Shown piece after piece: positions 9,126-17,194 of a stretch of DNA of 64,000 nucleotides. The notes under the pieces are model-generated. The model was not told the DNA's origin. It was given only the letters and a program-made list of their open reading frames with translations, and ran no database searches. Position numbers and translations under genes: made by a program. The DNA comes from Solitalea longa (lineage in GTDB: Bacteria > Bacteroidota > Bacteroidia > Sphingobacteriales > Sphingobacteriaceae), in assembly GCF_002920915.1 (NCBI RefSeq), contig NZ_PQVF01000002.1, forward strand, positions 248,375-312,374, in the 5' to 3' direction. Each line of letters starts with the position of its first letter. Positions within the stretch are counted from its first letter, which is position 1.

Positions 9126-9160
9126 AAAAAGCTGCACAGGTTTAACCTTGGCAGCTTTTT
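9126..9160 (+). terminator. Terminator of the Fe-S gene pair
   Basis: Arms AAAAAGCTGC and GCAGCTTTTT separated by a 15-base loop, 24 bases after the stop codon of the CCG-domain gene, ending in a T-run. Confidence 0.8.
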
Positions 9161-9180
9161 CACCTTTTGGTATACACACA

Positions 9181-9207
9181 AAAAAGGGCCGTTAAAACTA
9201 ACAGCCC
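9181..9207 (-). terminator. Terminator of the RNA methyltransferase gene
   Basis: Arms GGGCCGTTA and TAACAGCCC (one mismatch) around a 4-base loop. Read on the minus strand it ends in a T-run, downstream of the gene at 9373. A separate 7-base inverted repeat (GTACTCA/TGAGTAC, 9225-9242) lies between them. Confidence 0.65.
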
Positions 9208-9372
9208 GTAATGTTTTAGAATAGGTACTCAAACCTGAGTACTGCTGCAATCAGTGTCCGTAGATTTGGTGAGGTCGTGATAGGCAGCTAATGTACAATG
9301 GCTTTTAGTTGTTTACAATACCTACAATCAGGTATTTTATCTGTTCAAACATTGGTTTGGCTGTGTCCTGTA

Positions 9373-10752
9373 TTATTGCAGTTTGTCCATCGACAACCGG
9401 ATTCTCCACTCCTTAGGATAATAATTATTAAAACGATGTCCTATTTTCTTTACCCATCCTAAACCAAGTCCTTCAAATTCGATCAGATTCCAGCCTTCTT
9501 TTCCATCTTTAAACACACAGTCATCCTTTCTCAAAAATTTAAGAGCTTCATTCTTATCAACCTTAATGATCGAGAAAAAAGTTTTATTTAACTCAACGGA
9601 TAAGGCCAGCGGATGATCAGGCCTGAATTCTTTTTTGTTGAATGTCCCTATCGTTATGCCTGAACTGAACACATAAAGGTTCTCATAAATAAATTCAAAC
9701 TCTCTGGCTTTAGCAATCGGAAAGGCAAGAATCTCCTCAGCTTTGGAATAGAATTTCCATTCTTCAGCGTTAACCAGAACCCCTTTAAATGCTTGCGTAT
9801 GTTTATCCTCTATAGATAGCAAATCACTTTTCCCTCTTTTTTTAGGAAACTTAAACTCAATGTCATCCTTTGCCGCTTTCCTTACTACCGCCAGAAAGAA
9901 GCCCTCTCCTTCAGCATTGTGTGGATAAAAACGATAACCGGTAAACCCTGCATAGGCACTTTCTTTAACATTCCAGTTATCAGAAACATCCAGTTTTACA
10001 TTTTCTGCTTCATATTGCTCACAAAGCCAGGCCAAGTTTGCTTCATTTTCCTCTCTACTAAAAGTGCAGGTACTATAAATCAATACACCTCCATCCTTTA
10101 ATGAGGGCCAAATATCGGCCAATATCCGCCGCTGTCGAAGGGCACAATGTTGCACATTATCTTCTGACCATTCGTCAACCGCATTTACATTTTTACGAAA
10201 CATCCCTTCTCCAGAACATGGAGCATCAACAACTATGCAATCGAAAAATGATTTTACTCCTTTAAACTCTTTGGGATCATTGTTGGTAACCACCACATTT
10301 CCATTACCCCATTTTTGAACATTTTCAGCCAGAATAGGCACTCGACTTTTAATCACCTCATTGCTTACCACCAGGCAATTATTGGAGAACATAGAAATAA
10401 GGTGAGTTGACTTCCCTCCTGGTGCGGCGCATAGGTCTAAAACATTTAATCCTTCACGATCAGGCAATGCCTGCATGACTGCTTGCTCCAGAAACATAGA
10501 ACTTGCTTCCTGAACATAATATGCACCTGCATGTAATAATGGATCGGCTGTAAACAATGGTCGGCTTGGTAAATAATAGCCGGTTTGGGTCCATGGAATT
10601 GATTTATAAGCTATATCAAATGGATATTTTTGCTTATTGATTCTAATACTTACCGGTGATTCCGAACTTAAAGCATCAATGAATTTATCAAGTTCAGGTC
10701 CCAGAAATTCGGCCATTCTCAGTTTAAATGGTGGAGGTAGTTTCATATTCAA
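9373..10752 (-). CDS. RsmF-like RNA (cytosine-5-)-methyltransferase
   Basis: A 459-residue SAM-dependent methyltransferase of the NOL1/NOP2/Sun (RsmB/RsmF) family, which makes m5C in rRNA or tRNA. Motifs seen in order: LDLCAAPGGKSTHL (SAM binding), VVTNNDPKEF, DAPCSGEGMFRK with the motif IV Cys, and YSTCTFSREENE with the catalytic motif VI Cys. After about residue 300 a PUA-like RNA-binding end follows (GLGLGWVKKIGHRFNNYYPKEWRIR). The order and length fit the RsmF/YebU type. The exact target nucleotide is not determinable here. A single gene between two intergenic regions. Confidence 0.9.
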   Translation of the reverse strand: MNMKLPPPFKLRMAEFLGPELDKFIDALSSESPVSIRINKQKYPFDIAYKSIPWTQTGYYLPSRPLFTADPLLHAGAYYVQEASSMFLEQAVMQALPDREGLNVLDLCAAPGGKSTHLISMFSNNCLVVSNEVIKSRVPILAENVQKWGNGNVVVTNNDPKEFKGVKSFFDCIVVDAPCSGEGMFRKNVNAVDEWSEDNVQHCALRQRRILADIWPSLKDGGVLIYSTCTFSREENEANLAWLCEQYEAENVKLDVSDNWNVKESAYAGFTGYRFYPHNAEGEGFFLAVVRKAAKDDIEFKFPKKRGKSDLLSIEDKHTQAFKGVLVNAEEWKFYSKAEEILAFPIAKAREFEFIYENLYVFSSGITIGTFNKKEFRPDHPLALSVELNKTFFSIIKVDKNEALKFLRKDDCVFKDGKEGWNLIEFEGLGLGWVKKIGHRFNNYYPKEWRIRLSMDKLQ

Positions 10753-10896
10753 AGATAAGCCAATATTTAGAGGTCTACCCCTTTTAGTTAAGTAAATGTT
10801 AATTAAAACAGCTAAACAAAGAACCTCTCTACCTTCACCTTTCCCGTTTTACATTTAAAATCTTCTGACCAAAAGATAAGGAACTATTAAGATGAT

Positions 10897-10904
10897 TATC
10901 TTTG
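10897..10904 (+). promoter_or_regulatory. -7 box 4 bases from a start codon
   Basis: TATCTTTG is a perfect TAnnTTTG match and is followed by a C. It ends 4 bases before the ATG at 10909, which predicts a transcript with almost no leader. No clear TTG element is seen 18-20 bases upstream. Confidence 0.45.
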
Positions 10905-10908
10905 CCTT

Positions 10909-11391
10909 ATGAATAACTTCAATGATACTTCAAGGGTTTGGATCTATCAATCGAACCGCGAATTAAATACTCATGAAATAAGCCGTTTAGAAACCATTTT
11001 GGATCAGTTTACCACTGAATGGACCGCGCATGACAATTTATTAAAAGCTAAGTCTGAAATCCGTTATAACAGGTTTATCATTTTGATGGTGGATGAATCG
11101 CAATATGGAGCCAGCGGGTGTTCAATAGACAAATCGGTTCGATTAATGAAAGAAATTGAGCAGACGTTCGACATCAACTTATTCGATCGATTTAACATTG
11201 CATACAAAACCGGCGAGGAAGTTAAATCTGTTTCAAGAGACAATTTTGAAGAATTGCTTAAAGCCAAAAAATTGAATAACGAAACAATTGTTTTTAATAA
11301 TCTGGTGGCTTCAAAAAAAGATTTTGAAACTAAATGGGAAGTTCAATTAAAAGACAGCTGGCATAACCAGGTCTTTTCATCAGTTTTATAA
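10909..11391 (+). CDS. Conserved Bacteroidota protein (database name 'ABC transporter ATPase')
   Basis: A 160-residue cytosolic protein, probably two alpha/beta halves: VWIYQSNRELNTHEISRLE at the start, RFIILMVDESQYGASGCSIDKSVRLMKEIEQ in the middle, and a C-terminal SWHNQVF. From memory, relatives in this phylum carry the name 'ABC transporter ATPase', but there is no Walker A, Walker B or signature motif here, so the name is not supported by the sequence. I infer only a conserved protein of unknown function. Its stop lies 3 bases from the convergent 31-residue frame at 11395. Confidence 0.8.
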   Translation: MNNFNDTSRVWIYQSNRELNTHEISRLETILDQFTTEWTAHDNLLKAKSEIRYNRFIILMVDESQYGASGCSIDKSVRLMKEIEQTFDINLFDRFNIAYKTGEEVKSVSRDNFEELLKAKKLNNETIVFNNLVASKKDFETKWEVQLKDSWHNQVFSSVL

Positions 11392-11394
11392 GTA

Positions 11395-11490
11395 TTAATT
11401 TAAATAATACAGAATAAAGATCACCTGAATGGCAATAAACAGGATACTTACTAGAATATAATCCCTTTTGGTAAATTTTAAAGAATCCAT
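11395..11490 (-). CDS. Possible 31-residue single-pass membrane protein
   Basis: A short frame encoding 31 residues: a polar, basic start (MDSLKFTKRDY) followed by one hydrophobic helix (ILVSILFIAIQVIFILYYL). A plausible promoter precedes it (TTTTG at 11537-11541, 18-base spacer, TATACTTG at 11511-11518), 20 bases before the ATG. It could be a small membrane regulator or a chance frame. Its size defeats most gene callers. No family is recognised. Confidence 0.4.
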   Translation of the reverse strand: MDSLKFTKRDYILVSILFIAIQVIFILYYLN

Positions 11491-11510
11491 GATGGCATGT
11501 TTATGTTTCT

Positions 11511-11541
11511 CAAGTATAAAGCAAAATAAAGCGGTTCAAAA
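11511..11541 (-). promoter_or_regulatory. Possible promoter of the 31-residue membrane protein
   Basis: Minus strand: TTTTG (11537-11541), 18 bases, TATACTTG (11511-11518; one mismatch to TAnnTTTG). Confidence 0.35.
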
Positions 11542-11562
11542 TACCTAGTAGTTGGTATTTTG
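11537..11562 (+). terminator. Hairpin downstream of the 160-residue protein gene
   Basis: Perfect 9-base arms CAAAATACC and GGTATTTTG with an 8-base loop, followed by a T-rich tail on the plus strand. It overlaps the proposed minus-strand promoter element, so it may be a terminator or part of that control region. Confidence 0.5.
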
Positions 11563-11573
11563 TTTCTTTTATC

Positions 11574-11613
11574 AAAAAAAATGGCTCAAAGTTTATCACC
11601 TTGAGCCATTTTT
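11574..11613. terminator. Bidirectional terminator next to mtgA
   Basis: Arms ATGGCTCAA (11581-11589) and TTGAGCCAT (11601-11609), preceded by an A-run and followed by a T-run, so it can stop transcription from both sides. It lies 16 bases from the mtgA stop. Confidence 0.85.
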
Positions 11614-11628
11614 TGACTATTTCCTTAA

Positions 11629-12315
11629 TTATTCAAAATCAACCGGCCCTAAAATGCGCATAAAGCGCATTATTCGTTTAATTTTCTTTTTTACCTGAGG
11701 AGATGGCTTAGTAGGAGACCATTTCAAGGGGCTTGGCAAAATAGCTGCAATGGAAGCAGCTTCACGTTTACTCAAATCTAAAGCCGGTTTTTTATAATAT
11801 GCATTTGCTGCGGCTTCGGCACCGTAAATACCGTCGCCCATTTCAATAACATTTAAATAAACCTCCATTATTCTCTTTTTCGACCAAAATACTTCAATTA
11901 AAAAAGTGAAATAAGCTTCAAAACCTTTGCGAATATAGGAGCGTCCTGACCAAAGGAAAACATTTTTTGCCACTTGCTGGGAGATCGTGCTTCCTCCTTT
12001 TATCTTCTTGCCTTTCTTTTTATCGTTATAAACCCAGGCTTTGCGCATGGCATCCCAATCAAACCCCATATGCTCCATAAATAATTGATCTTCTGAAGCA
12101 ATTACAGCGCGTTTTAAATTAGGTGATATCTTGTCAAATGAAACCCAATCTTTTTCAAGTTTCATTTCCTTTCCATCAGCCCGTTGTTCAAAGCAACGCT
12201 GGGTCTGCAAAAAAGTAATGGGAATAGGAACGAAACGGTACACAATTACCCAAAGAATAGTAATAGCAAAAAACCAAAGTGTGGCTTTGCCAATAAATCG
12301 AAAAACTTTTAACAT
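11629..12315 (-). CDS. mtgA: Monofunctional peptidoglycan glycosyltransferase
   Basis: A 228-residue GT51 enzyme that polymerises lipid II into glycan strands but lacks a transpeptidase domain. One N-terminal membrane helix (about residues 8-28) anchors it. The catalytic motifs are visible: VIASEDQLFMEHMGFDWDAM with the catalytic Glu, GGSTISQQVAKNVFLW, and KKRIMEVYLNVIEMGDGIYGAEAAANAYY. Length matches the MtgA family rather than class A penicillin-binding proteins. It adds to the wall-synthesis set at the window's left end. A -7 box ends 7 bases before the ATG. Confidence 0.95.
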   Translation of the reverse strand: MLKVFRFIGKATLWFFAITILWVIVYRFVPIPITFLQTQRCFEQRADGKEMKLEKDWVSFDKISPNLKRAVIASEDQLFMEHMGFDWDAMRKAWVYNDKKKGKKIKGGSTISQQVAKNVFLWSGRSYIRKGFEAYFTFLIEVFWSKKRIMEVYLNVIEMGDGIYGAEAAANAYYKKPALDLSKREAASIAAILPSPLKWSPTKPSPQVKKKIKRIMRFMRILGPVDFE

Positions 12316-12322
12316 CGCAGGG

Positions 12323-12330
12323 CAAAAATA
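12323..12330 (-). promoter_or_regulatory. -7 box 7 bases from the mtgA start
   Basis: On the minus strand TATTTTTG, followed by CC, matches TAnnTTTG perfectly and ends 7 bases before the mtgA ATG. The predicted leader is only a few bases. Confidence 0.4.
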
Positions 12331-12375
12331 ATAATTGGTACGTGGCTGTAAATAGTGAAGTTAAAATTGATAGAA

Positions 12376-14613
12376 TTAGTTTTGCTCAATAGCCTGTAAC
12401 TCTATATTTCCCGAAATATTACACATGGCCGCAATCTCATTAGTTATTTTATCAAGCTGTGAACGTATTAGATCCAAATCCATCAATTGCCGTTCTAACT
12501 CTTTTTGTATAATCTGATCATTGCCTGGATTATTTCCCCTGGTCTTATGCACTTTATTTTCGAGCTCTATAAAAAACCGTGTAAATGAATGGCGCACACA
12601 AATTAACTGATCATTTTCTATAGCTTCAGCCAAATCATCTAAAAGGGCAGTACACTCATCTATTAAATTATACGTAATCGAATAGTTAAACTCCTTGCTA
12701 ATACCAGGCAAGATAGCGCCAAAGGAAGTGATCTCTCTCGTTAATTTTGCATTATAAAATGCCAAATCTTCGGCAAGCTTTAACCGATCTTTATTGGCTC
12801 CAGGTTCATATTTTATTCGCTTAAATGCATCCGCCATGTTTAGGTTCGAAACTTCGGCTTTACGACGCAAGCCTATTAACCGGCTATGAAAACCAGTTTT
12901 TTCTTTCAGCTCGAAACCCACCTGGGCAAGATAATTTTTATTGGATTTAATAGCCAGAGCAAGATATTTGCTCAATTTAACATGCTCCCATTTTGGCCAT
13001 AATAAATAAGTAGCTCCAACAGCAATGATCCCTCCTATAATCGTATTCACCATTCGGTATAAACCAATGTGCCACTCGTACGGAAGATTCAGATCGATCA
13101 TTGCCACCAATTCAATAGTTAAAAAGAAAACCGCGATAGCATAATTGCGAGACTGGAAATAAAAAAACAAAAACAAACAAACTGCAATTACAATAAATAT
13201 TACATAGTGAAATTGAACAAAATGCATTAAAATGCTGGCAGCAAACACACCGCCCAAAGTTCCCAATACCCTATCCCAAGCCTTTAAACGGGTTGAACTA
13301 AAATCGGGTTGTAATACCACCATTATCGTAAGTGAAATCCAATATCCACGGGGAATTTCAAATGAGTAGAATAAAAATATCCCGAAGGTGGCAATAAGCG
13401 CCAAACGCAAACTATGCCGGAATAATTCCGATTCAGAAGTGAATTCAGAAAGGGTGTTCTTCCATTGCGAGCGAATGGAAACAACTGGTTGAAAATGTGT
13501 AATAAAGGAAAGTTGGCGACGCTTCTCATCAATCCGTTCAGCCCAGGTAAGTGCGGTTTGTAAGTAACCGATTGACGATTCGAACATATTGATCACTTTT
13601 AAAACTTCAACTTTATCATATAACGAAAGATTTGCGGCATCCAACCTTTTTCTTAAGATCACCACCATATTTTCGCACCGTTCAATCCTGATCTTAAGCA
13701 ACTCCTCATCTTCTGTTGATCGCGACATTAAATAATGTCCCACGGTTGATGCGGCCAATTCCAAGGCTTGAAACGTATTTTTTAAAGTTGGAACAATAAA
13801 ACCCAGTCGTTCATGCTTGCTAACTTCTTTCATTTCGTAGAAAAGCGCCATTGCCGTGGAACCAAATCGAGATCCAGCCCGAACCACTTTTAAAAGCTCC
13901 CTTCTAACCGAAACAATCTTCTTATCTCCCTTTCGCAAATAAGGCAAGAGCTCATTTATGGCAACTCGCAAATTGGTTTCCTGCTCATTAAGCTGTTTCT
14001 CTGCCTCATGCTCATCAATACCTGATAATTGAGGAACCATACCCATCATACTGGCAGAAACCGTCCATGGTTTTGAAATGGCTATATCATAAGGCAACTG
14101 TGGTTTTATAACCCATAAAACTATAACCCTTAACACTATTGCCCATGAGCCACCAATTAAAACGGCCATTGCCCTTTTTTCGGCTATTGCCAATGTATTT
14201 GGCCCAAATAAAGAAAGAAGAAAAAGAATAACTGCTAGTGTACCCAGTGTTAAGCCATGATCGCCAAGTCCTCTTGCCATTCCTGATAGGAATGCCACCA
14301 TCAGCAAAAAAGCCATAGCAGCAAACATGTTTCCACCCGCTACAGTTCCTAAAAAAGAAGCGACGGCAACAGCAAGGGTTCCTAACACCATCACCCAAAC
14401 ACGTTGAGCAAACGAACCTGTAACCCGTGCCCATGAAATTAATTCGGCAGCCAATCCTCCATAAACACCAATATCACTATATCCGCTTAATTGGGCAACA
14501 ACAAGAAAACTAACAAGGCTCACCATTGACACCAAAGCCCTGCTGATATCAGGATTTTGCTGTTCACGATGAATAAAAGTACGAGGATTGGTTATGTATG
14601 TTTTTAACAGCAC
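12376..14613 (-). CDS. FUSC-family membrane protein (YccS/YhfK-like)
   Basis: A 745-residue inner-membrane protein with two blocks of about six helices each (roughly residues 25-165 and 395-525), each followed by a helical cytosolic region. This duplicated layout, with GYWISLTIMVVLQPDFSSTRLKAWDRVLGTLGG in the second block, is typical of the FUSC/aromatic-acid exporter group (YccS, AaeB). Such proteins are proposed exporters; the substrate is unknown. The start is GTG at 14613: an in-frame TAG lies upstream with no ATG between. The gap to mtgA is 60 bases, but mtgA has its own promoter-like box. Confidence 0.85.
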   Translation of the reverse strand: MLLKTYITNPRTFIHREQQNPDISRALVSMVSLVSFLVVAQLSGYSDIGVYGGLAAELISWARVTGSFAQRVWVMVLGTLAVAVASFLGTVAGGNMFAAMAFLLMVAFLSGMARGLGDHGLTLGTLAVILFLLSLFGPNTLAIAEKRAMAVLIGGSWAIVLRVIVLWVIKPQLPYDIAISKPWTVSASMMGMVPQLSGIDEHEAEKQLNEQETNLRVAINELLPYLRKGDKKIVSVRRELLKVVRAGSRFGSTAMALFYEMKEVSKHERLGFIVPTLKNTFQALELAASTVGHYLMSRSTEDEELLKIRIERCENMVVILRKRLDAANLSLYDKVEVLKVINMFESSIGYLQTALTWAERIDEKRRQLSFITHFQPVVSIRSQWKNTLSEFTSESELFRHSLRLALIATFGIFLFYSFEIPRGYWISLTIMVVLQPDFSSTRLKAWDRVLGTLGGVFAASILMHFVQFHYVIFIVIAVCLFLFFYFQSRNYAIAVFFLTIELVAMIDLNLPYEWHIGLYRMVNTIIGGIIAVGATYLLWPKWEHVKLSKYLALAIKSNKNYLAQVGFELKEKTGFHSRLIGLRRKAEVSNLNMADAFKRIKYEPGANKDRLKLAEDLAFYNAKLTREITSFGAILPGISKEFNYSITYNLIDECTALLDDLAEAIENDQLICVRHSFTRFFIELENKVHKTRGNNPGNDQIIQKELERQLMDLDLIRSQLDKITNEIAAMCNISGNIELQAIEQN

Positions 14614-14688
14614 AGAAAATTGTTTATTGATCTAAAATATCGCCTTAAATTAGGCAGAAGGGCAGAAAATAAAAAGCTGATAAAAGAA

Positions 14689-14717
14689 AAAGGCGCCTGT
14701 TTGCACAGGCGCCTTTT
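14689..14717 (-). terminator. Terminator of the rpsF-rpsR-rplI operon
   Basis: Perfect 11-base arms AAAGGCGCCTG and CAGGCGCCTTT with a 6-base loop, ending in a T-run when read on the minus strand, 20 bases after the rplI stop. Confidence 0.9.
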
Positions 14718-14736
14718 CAATGATCTATTTTTGAAA

Positions 14737-15180
14737 TTATTCAGCGATAACTTCAAAAGGCACCTGAACTTTAACTTCTTTGTGTAAGTTAACGTTTGCA
14801 ACGTACTCACCAACAAATTTAACGTCAGTTTCGAAAGTGATCTTACGACGATCAACTTCAAAGCCTAATTTTTTAATAGCTTCAGCAACTTGTAATGCAT
14901 TTACAGCGCCAAAGATCTTACCGCTCTCACCAGCTTTAGCACCGATAGAAAGTTTCACATCTTTTAAGCCTTCAGCAATTGCTTCAGCATCTTTTTTCAA
15001 TTTATCTTGCTTAAACGCAATTTGGCGTAAGTTTTCAGCCAAAATCTTGCGGTTGCTATCGTTAGCGATAACAGCAAAACCTTGAGGAATTAAGTAGTTA
15101 CGTGCGTAACCAGGTTTTACCTTTACTACGTCGTCTTTTTCGCCTAGCGCTTTAACGTCTTGTTTTAAAATTACTTCCAT
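14737..15180 (-). CDS. rplI: 50S ribosomal protein L9
   Basis: A 147-residue L9, which binds 23S rRNA near the L1 stalk and helps keep the reading frame. The N-terminal domain shows the family signature MEVILKQDVKALGEKDDVVKVKPGYARNYLIPQGFA. A central helix and a C-terminal alpha/beta domain follow. Length and order are normal. Last gene of the S6-S18-L9 operon, 13 bases after rpsR, followed by a strong terminator. Confidence 0.98.
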   Translation of the reverse strand: MEVILKQDVKALGEKDDVVKVKPGYARNYLIPQGFAVIANDSNRKILAENLRQIAFKQDKLKKDAEAIAEGLKDVKLSIGAKAGESGKIFGAVNALQVAEAIKKLGFEVDRRKITFETDVKFVGEYVANVNLHKEVKVQVPFEVIAE

Positions 15181-15193
15181 TGTAGCGCCCTCC

Positions 15194-15457
15194 TTATTTT
15201 AAACCATCAGTTACATAAGGCAAAATAGCAATATGACGGGCACGTTTAATTGCCTGAGCTACTTTGCGTTGGTATTTTAACGAAGTACCAGTTAAACGAC
15301 GTGGTAATACTTTACCTTGCTCGTTAATAAACTTTAACAAGAAAGTAGCGTCTTTGTAGTCGATGTATCTGATGCCATTTTTCTTGAAACGACAGTACTT
15401 TTTACGGTTATCCTCAACCTTTGGAGGAGTAACGTATGAAATGTTATTGTTAGCCAT
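15194..15457 (-). CDS. rpsR: 30S ribosomal protein S18
   Basis: An 87-residue S18 of the small-subunit platform, where it pairs with S6. The conserved [40 protein letters not shown] block is present with the arginine-rich rRNA-binding core. The initial ATG overlaps the rpsF stop by one base, supporting translational coupling of the S6-S18 pair. Confidence 0.98.
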   Translation of the reverse strand: MANNNISYVTPPKVEDNRKKYCRFKKNGIRYIDYKDATFLLKFINEQGKVLPRRLTGTSLKYQRKVAQAIKRARHIAILPYVTDGLK

Positions 15458-15825
15458 TATGCAACACCCTCCTCAGTTTTTCTAGCAGCTTTAGGAGCTA
15501 ATTCTCCTTTGCGTTTACGCTCAGTATAAGCAGCAGCGTGTTTGTCTAACGCAACAGTTAAGAAACGCATTACGCGCTCATCACGTTTGTACTCCACTTC
15601 TAATTTGTTAATCAACTCGCCTGAAGCCTTAAACTCAGTTACTGTGTAGTAACCTGTAGTTTTTTTCTGGATTGGGTAAGCCAGTTTTTTCAAACCCCAA
15701 TTGTCTTCATGGACAATCTCGGCTCCGTTATCAGTCAGGATTTTCCTGAATTTGGCAACAACTTCTTTCGAAGCTTCTTCTGATAACAACGGGGTTAGAA
15801 CGATTACGGTTTCGTAATTCTTCAT
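15457..15825 (-). CDS. rpsF: 30S ribosomal protein S6
   Basis: A 122-residue S6 with the ferredoxin-like fold seen as [17 protein letters not shown], then [25 protein letters not shown] and [18 protein letters not shown] basic, Ala-rich tail follows. It heads the operon rpsF-rpsR-rplI. In several bacteria S6 with S18 represses this operon by binding its leader RNA; here the predicted leader is about 40 bases, and I could not recognise the known binding fold in it. Confidence 0.98.
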   Translation of the reverse strand: MKNYETVIVLTPLLSEEASKEVVAKFRKILTDNGAEIVHEDNWGLKKLAYPIQKKTTGYYTVTEFKASGELINKLEVEYKRDERVMRFLTVALDKHAAAYTERKRKGELAPKAARKTEEGVA

Positions 15826-15868
15826 CTGTTGTAAATAATTAATTAAAAATTTGCCCTTTTAAGGGGCT

Positions 15869-15899
15869 GCAAATGTAGACATTTTATTTTGATTATCAA
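15869..15899 (-). promoter_or_regulatory. Promoter of rpsF-rpsR-rplI
   Basis: Minus strand: TTG (15897-15899), 19-base spacer, TACATTTGC (15869-15877), a perfect TAnnTTTG match, 43 bases before the rpsF ATG. The box is identical to that of the tRNA-Phe promoter. Confidence 0.75.
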
Positions 15900-16065
15900 T
15901 CAATTCCTTTAAAAAGGCTCCAATTCTGTTAAATCCTGGTTCTTAAACAATTGCGTAAATAGTTTTAAACATTTTCTTAAGCAGATGCAACATTTCTTAA
16001 TCCTGAAAAGTCTTTACAACAAATTGATTAACAGCACAATAACAACAAACCATGGTAATACTGAA

Positions 16066-16129
16066 GTTACAGCACAATAATAGCCATGTTACAAAAAATA
16101 CACTACTAGGTGTAACATAGTAGTGTAAC
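16066..16129 (+). promoter_or_regulatory. Four-box control array upstream of repeat protein 1
   Basis: Two GTTACA boxes (16066-16071, 16088-16093; 22-base period) are followed by two TGTAAC boxes in the opposite orientation (16111-16116, 16124-16129; 13-base period). Positions and spacing are exactly repeated upstream of the second copy, 1065 bases on. Such paired inverted hexamers suggest sites for a dimeric transcription factor; this is inference. Confidence 0.5.
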
Positions 16130-16182
16130 TTAGAGTCATACCTACCAACTAAATGATTTGATAACTAAAAACTTAACACAAT

Positions 16183-16896
16183 ATGAAAACGCTCGCAAAA
16201 ACCATCACTGTTGTTAGCATCGCTACCCTTACTGCAGTTGGTACTACCAAGTTAGACCTAAACACTTATGCAGGCAGCGCTGAAAAAAACAACAAAACTT
16301 CAATAGATATTTATTTTCCACAAGAAGAATTCTTACTTAACAAAACTCAGTACTTAAACGAAGTAACTGTTCATGCATATTCAAGCAACAGAATAAATTC
16401 ACTTATAGAGTTTAAACCCGACTTAACCTTAGACGTTGACGTTACTGCGTTAGTAACTGCTGAAAGCTTAAGCAAACAGATCAAGTTCGCCCCTATGCAA
16501 CCTGTTGTTGAGACTGAACCAGTTGCAGGAGAAGAAGCCTATTTAACAGAATTGATCCGATTTAAACCTACAGAAAATGAAGTTTCGGATTTGGAATTGA
16601 ACGCATTGATACAATTTGTACCAGATGAAATTGATTCAAATCCAGTGACAGAACCTTTGTCAATTGATCAATTAGTGAAATTTACTCCTTCAATTTTAAA
16701 CAATGAGACTATTGTTGAGCCGATGAGTGCACTTGATGAACTGATAAAATTTACTCCAAGCACAGCTTTATATCAAGGTGAAATTGTTGAACCGCAAAGC
16801 ATTTCTGATTTGGTAAAATTCCAACCTTCAAACTGGGAGAATGAATTGGTAGAAGAACCTGTTACTGATTGTAACACCGAACTGGTAAATAAGTAA
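16183..16896 (+). CDS. Secreted F-x-P repeat protein, copy 1 (unknown function)
   Basis: A 237-residue protein I do not recognise. Residues 1-23 look like a signal peptide (MKTLAKTITVVSIATLTAVG), without a lipoprotein Cys. From residue 74 on, seven copies of a short motif [LQ]-[IV]-[EKRQ]-F-x-P occur with Phe at 77, 102, 127, 145, 167, 190 and 213, spaced 18-25 residues, separated by acidic linkers with E-P pairs. A segment YLNEVTVHAYSSNR (57-70) resembles the TonB-box consensus of SusC proteins. A single Cys lies near the end (C230). It is followed in tandem by an 87% identical copy. The repeats suggest a ligand-binding or structural envelope protein, which is speculation. Confidence 0.85.
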   Translation: MKTLAKTITVVSIATLTAVGTTKLDLNTYAGSAEKNNKTSIDIYFPQEEFLLNKTQYLNEVTVHAYSSNRINSLIEFKPDLTLDVDVTALVTAESLSKQIKFAPMQPVVETEPVAGEEAYLTELIRFKPTENEVSDLELNALIQFVPDEIDSNPVTEPLSIDQLVKFTPSILNNETIVEPMSALDELIKFTPSTALYQGEIVEPQSISDLVKFQPSNWENELVEEPVTDCNTELVNK

Positions 16897-16926
16897 CAAA
16901 GGTATTAGCGGCAACTCATATTGTAT

Positions 16927-16959
16927 AAGGAGGCACGAAATTAACGTACCTCCTTTTTT
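16927..16959 (+). terminator. Terminator of repeat protein 1
   Basis: Arms AAGGAGG and CCTCCTT with a 15-base loop, then a T-run, 30 bases after the stop codon. The analogous site after copy 2 uses the same core sequence. Confidence 0.8.
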
Positions 16960-17130
16960 AATGACTAAAGTTCATTCAATTCCTTTTCTTCTGAATTGAC
17001 CTACTCCATTTCCCTCCCAAGCTCAAAATCTATAATTTCTTTAAAGGCCATGCAACATTCAAAGGCTCACCTTGTCATTTTAACAAATTGACAAACAACG
17101 TATTAAACAACAATACACAGTAATATGTAA

Positions 17131-17194
17131 GTTACAGCACAATAATAGCCATGTTACAAAAAATATAGTACTATGTGTAACCCACTAGTGTAAC
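17131..17194 (+). promoter_or_regulatory. Four-box control array upstream of repeat protein 2
   Basis: GTTACA at 17131-17136 and 17153-17158, TGTAAC at 17176-17181 and 17189-17194: the same order, orientation and spacing as before copy 1. Bases between boxes three and four have diverged while the boxes have not, which argues for function. Confidence 0.5.

Larger units (their letters stand above)
15826..16182. other. Gene-free stretch with two divergent control regions
   Basis: These 357 bases hold the rpsF promoter (15869-15899, minus strand), a direct repeat ACAGCACAATAA at 16031-16042 and 16069-16080, and the box array upstream of the first F-x-P repeat gene. No additional gene is seen. 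Confidence 0.6.

Noticed and set aside
14604-14861. 85-residue frame overlapping the rplI end and its terminator
   Set aside because: It reads through the rplI coding end in another frame and through a strong terminator hairpin.
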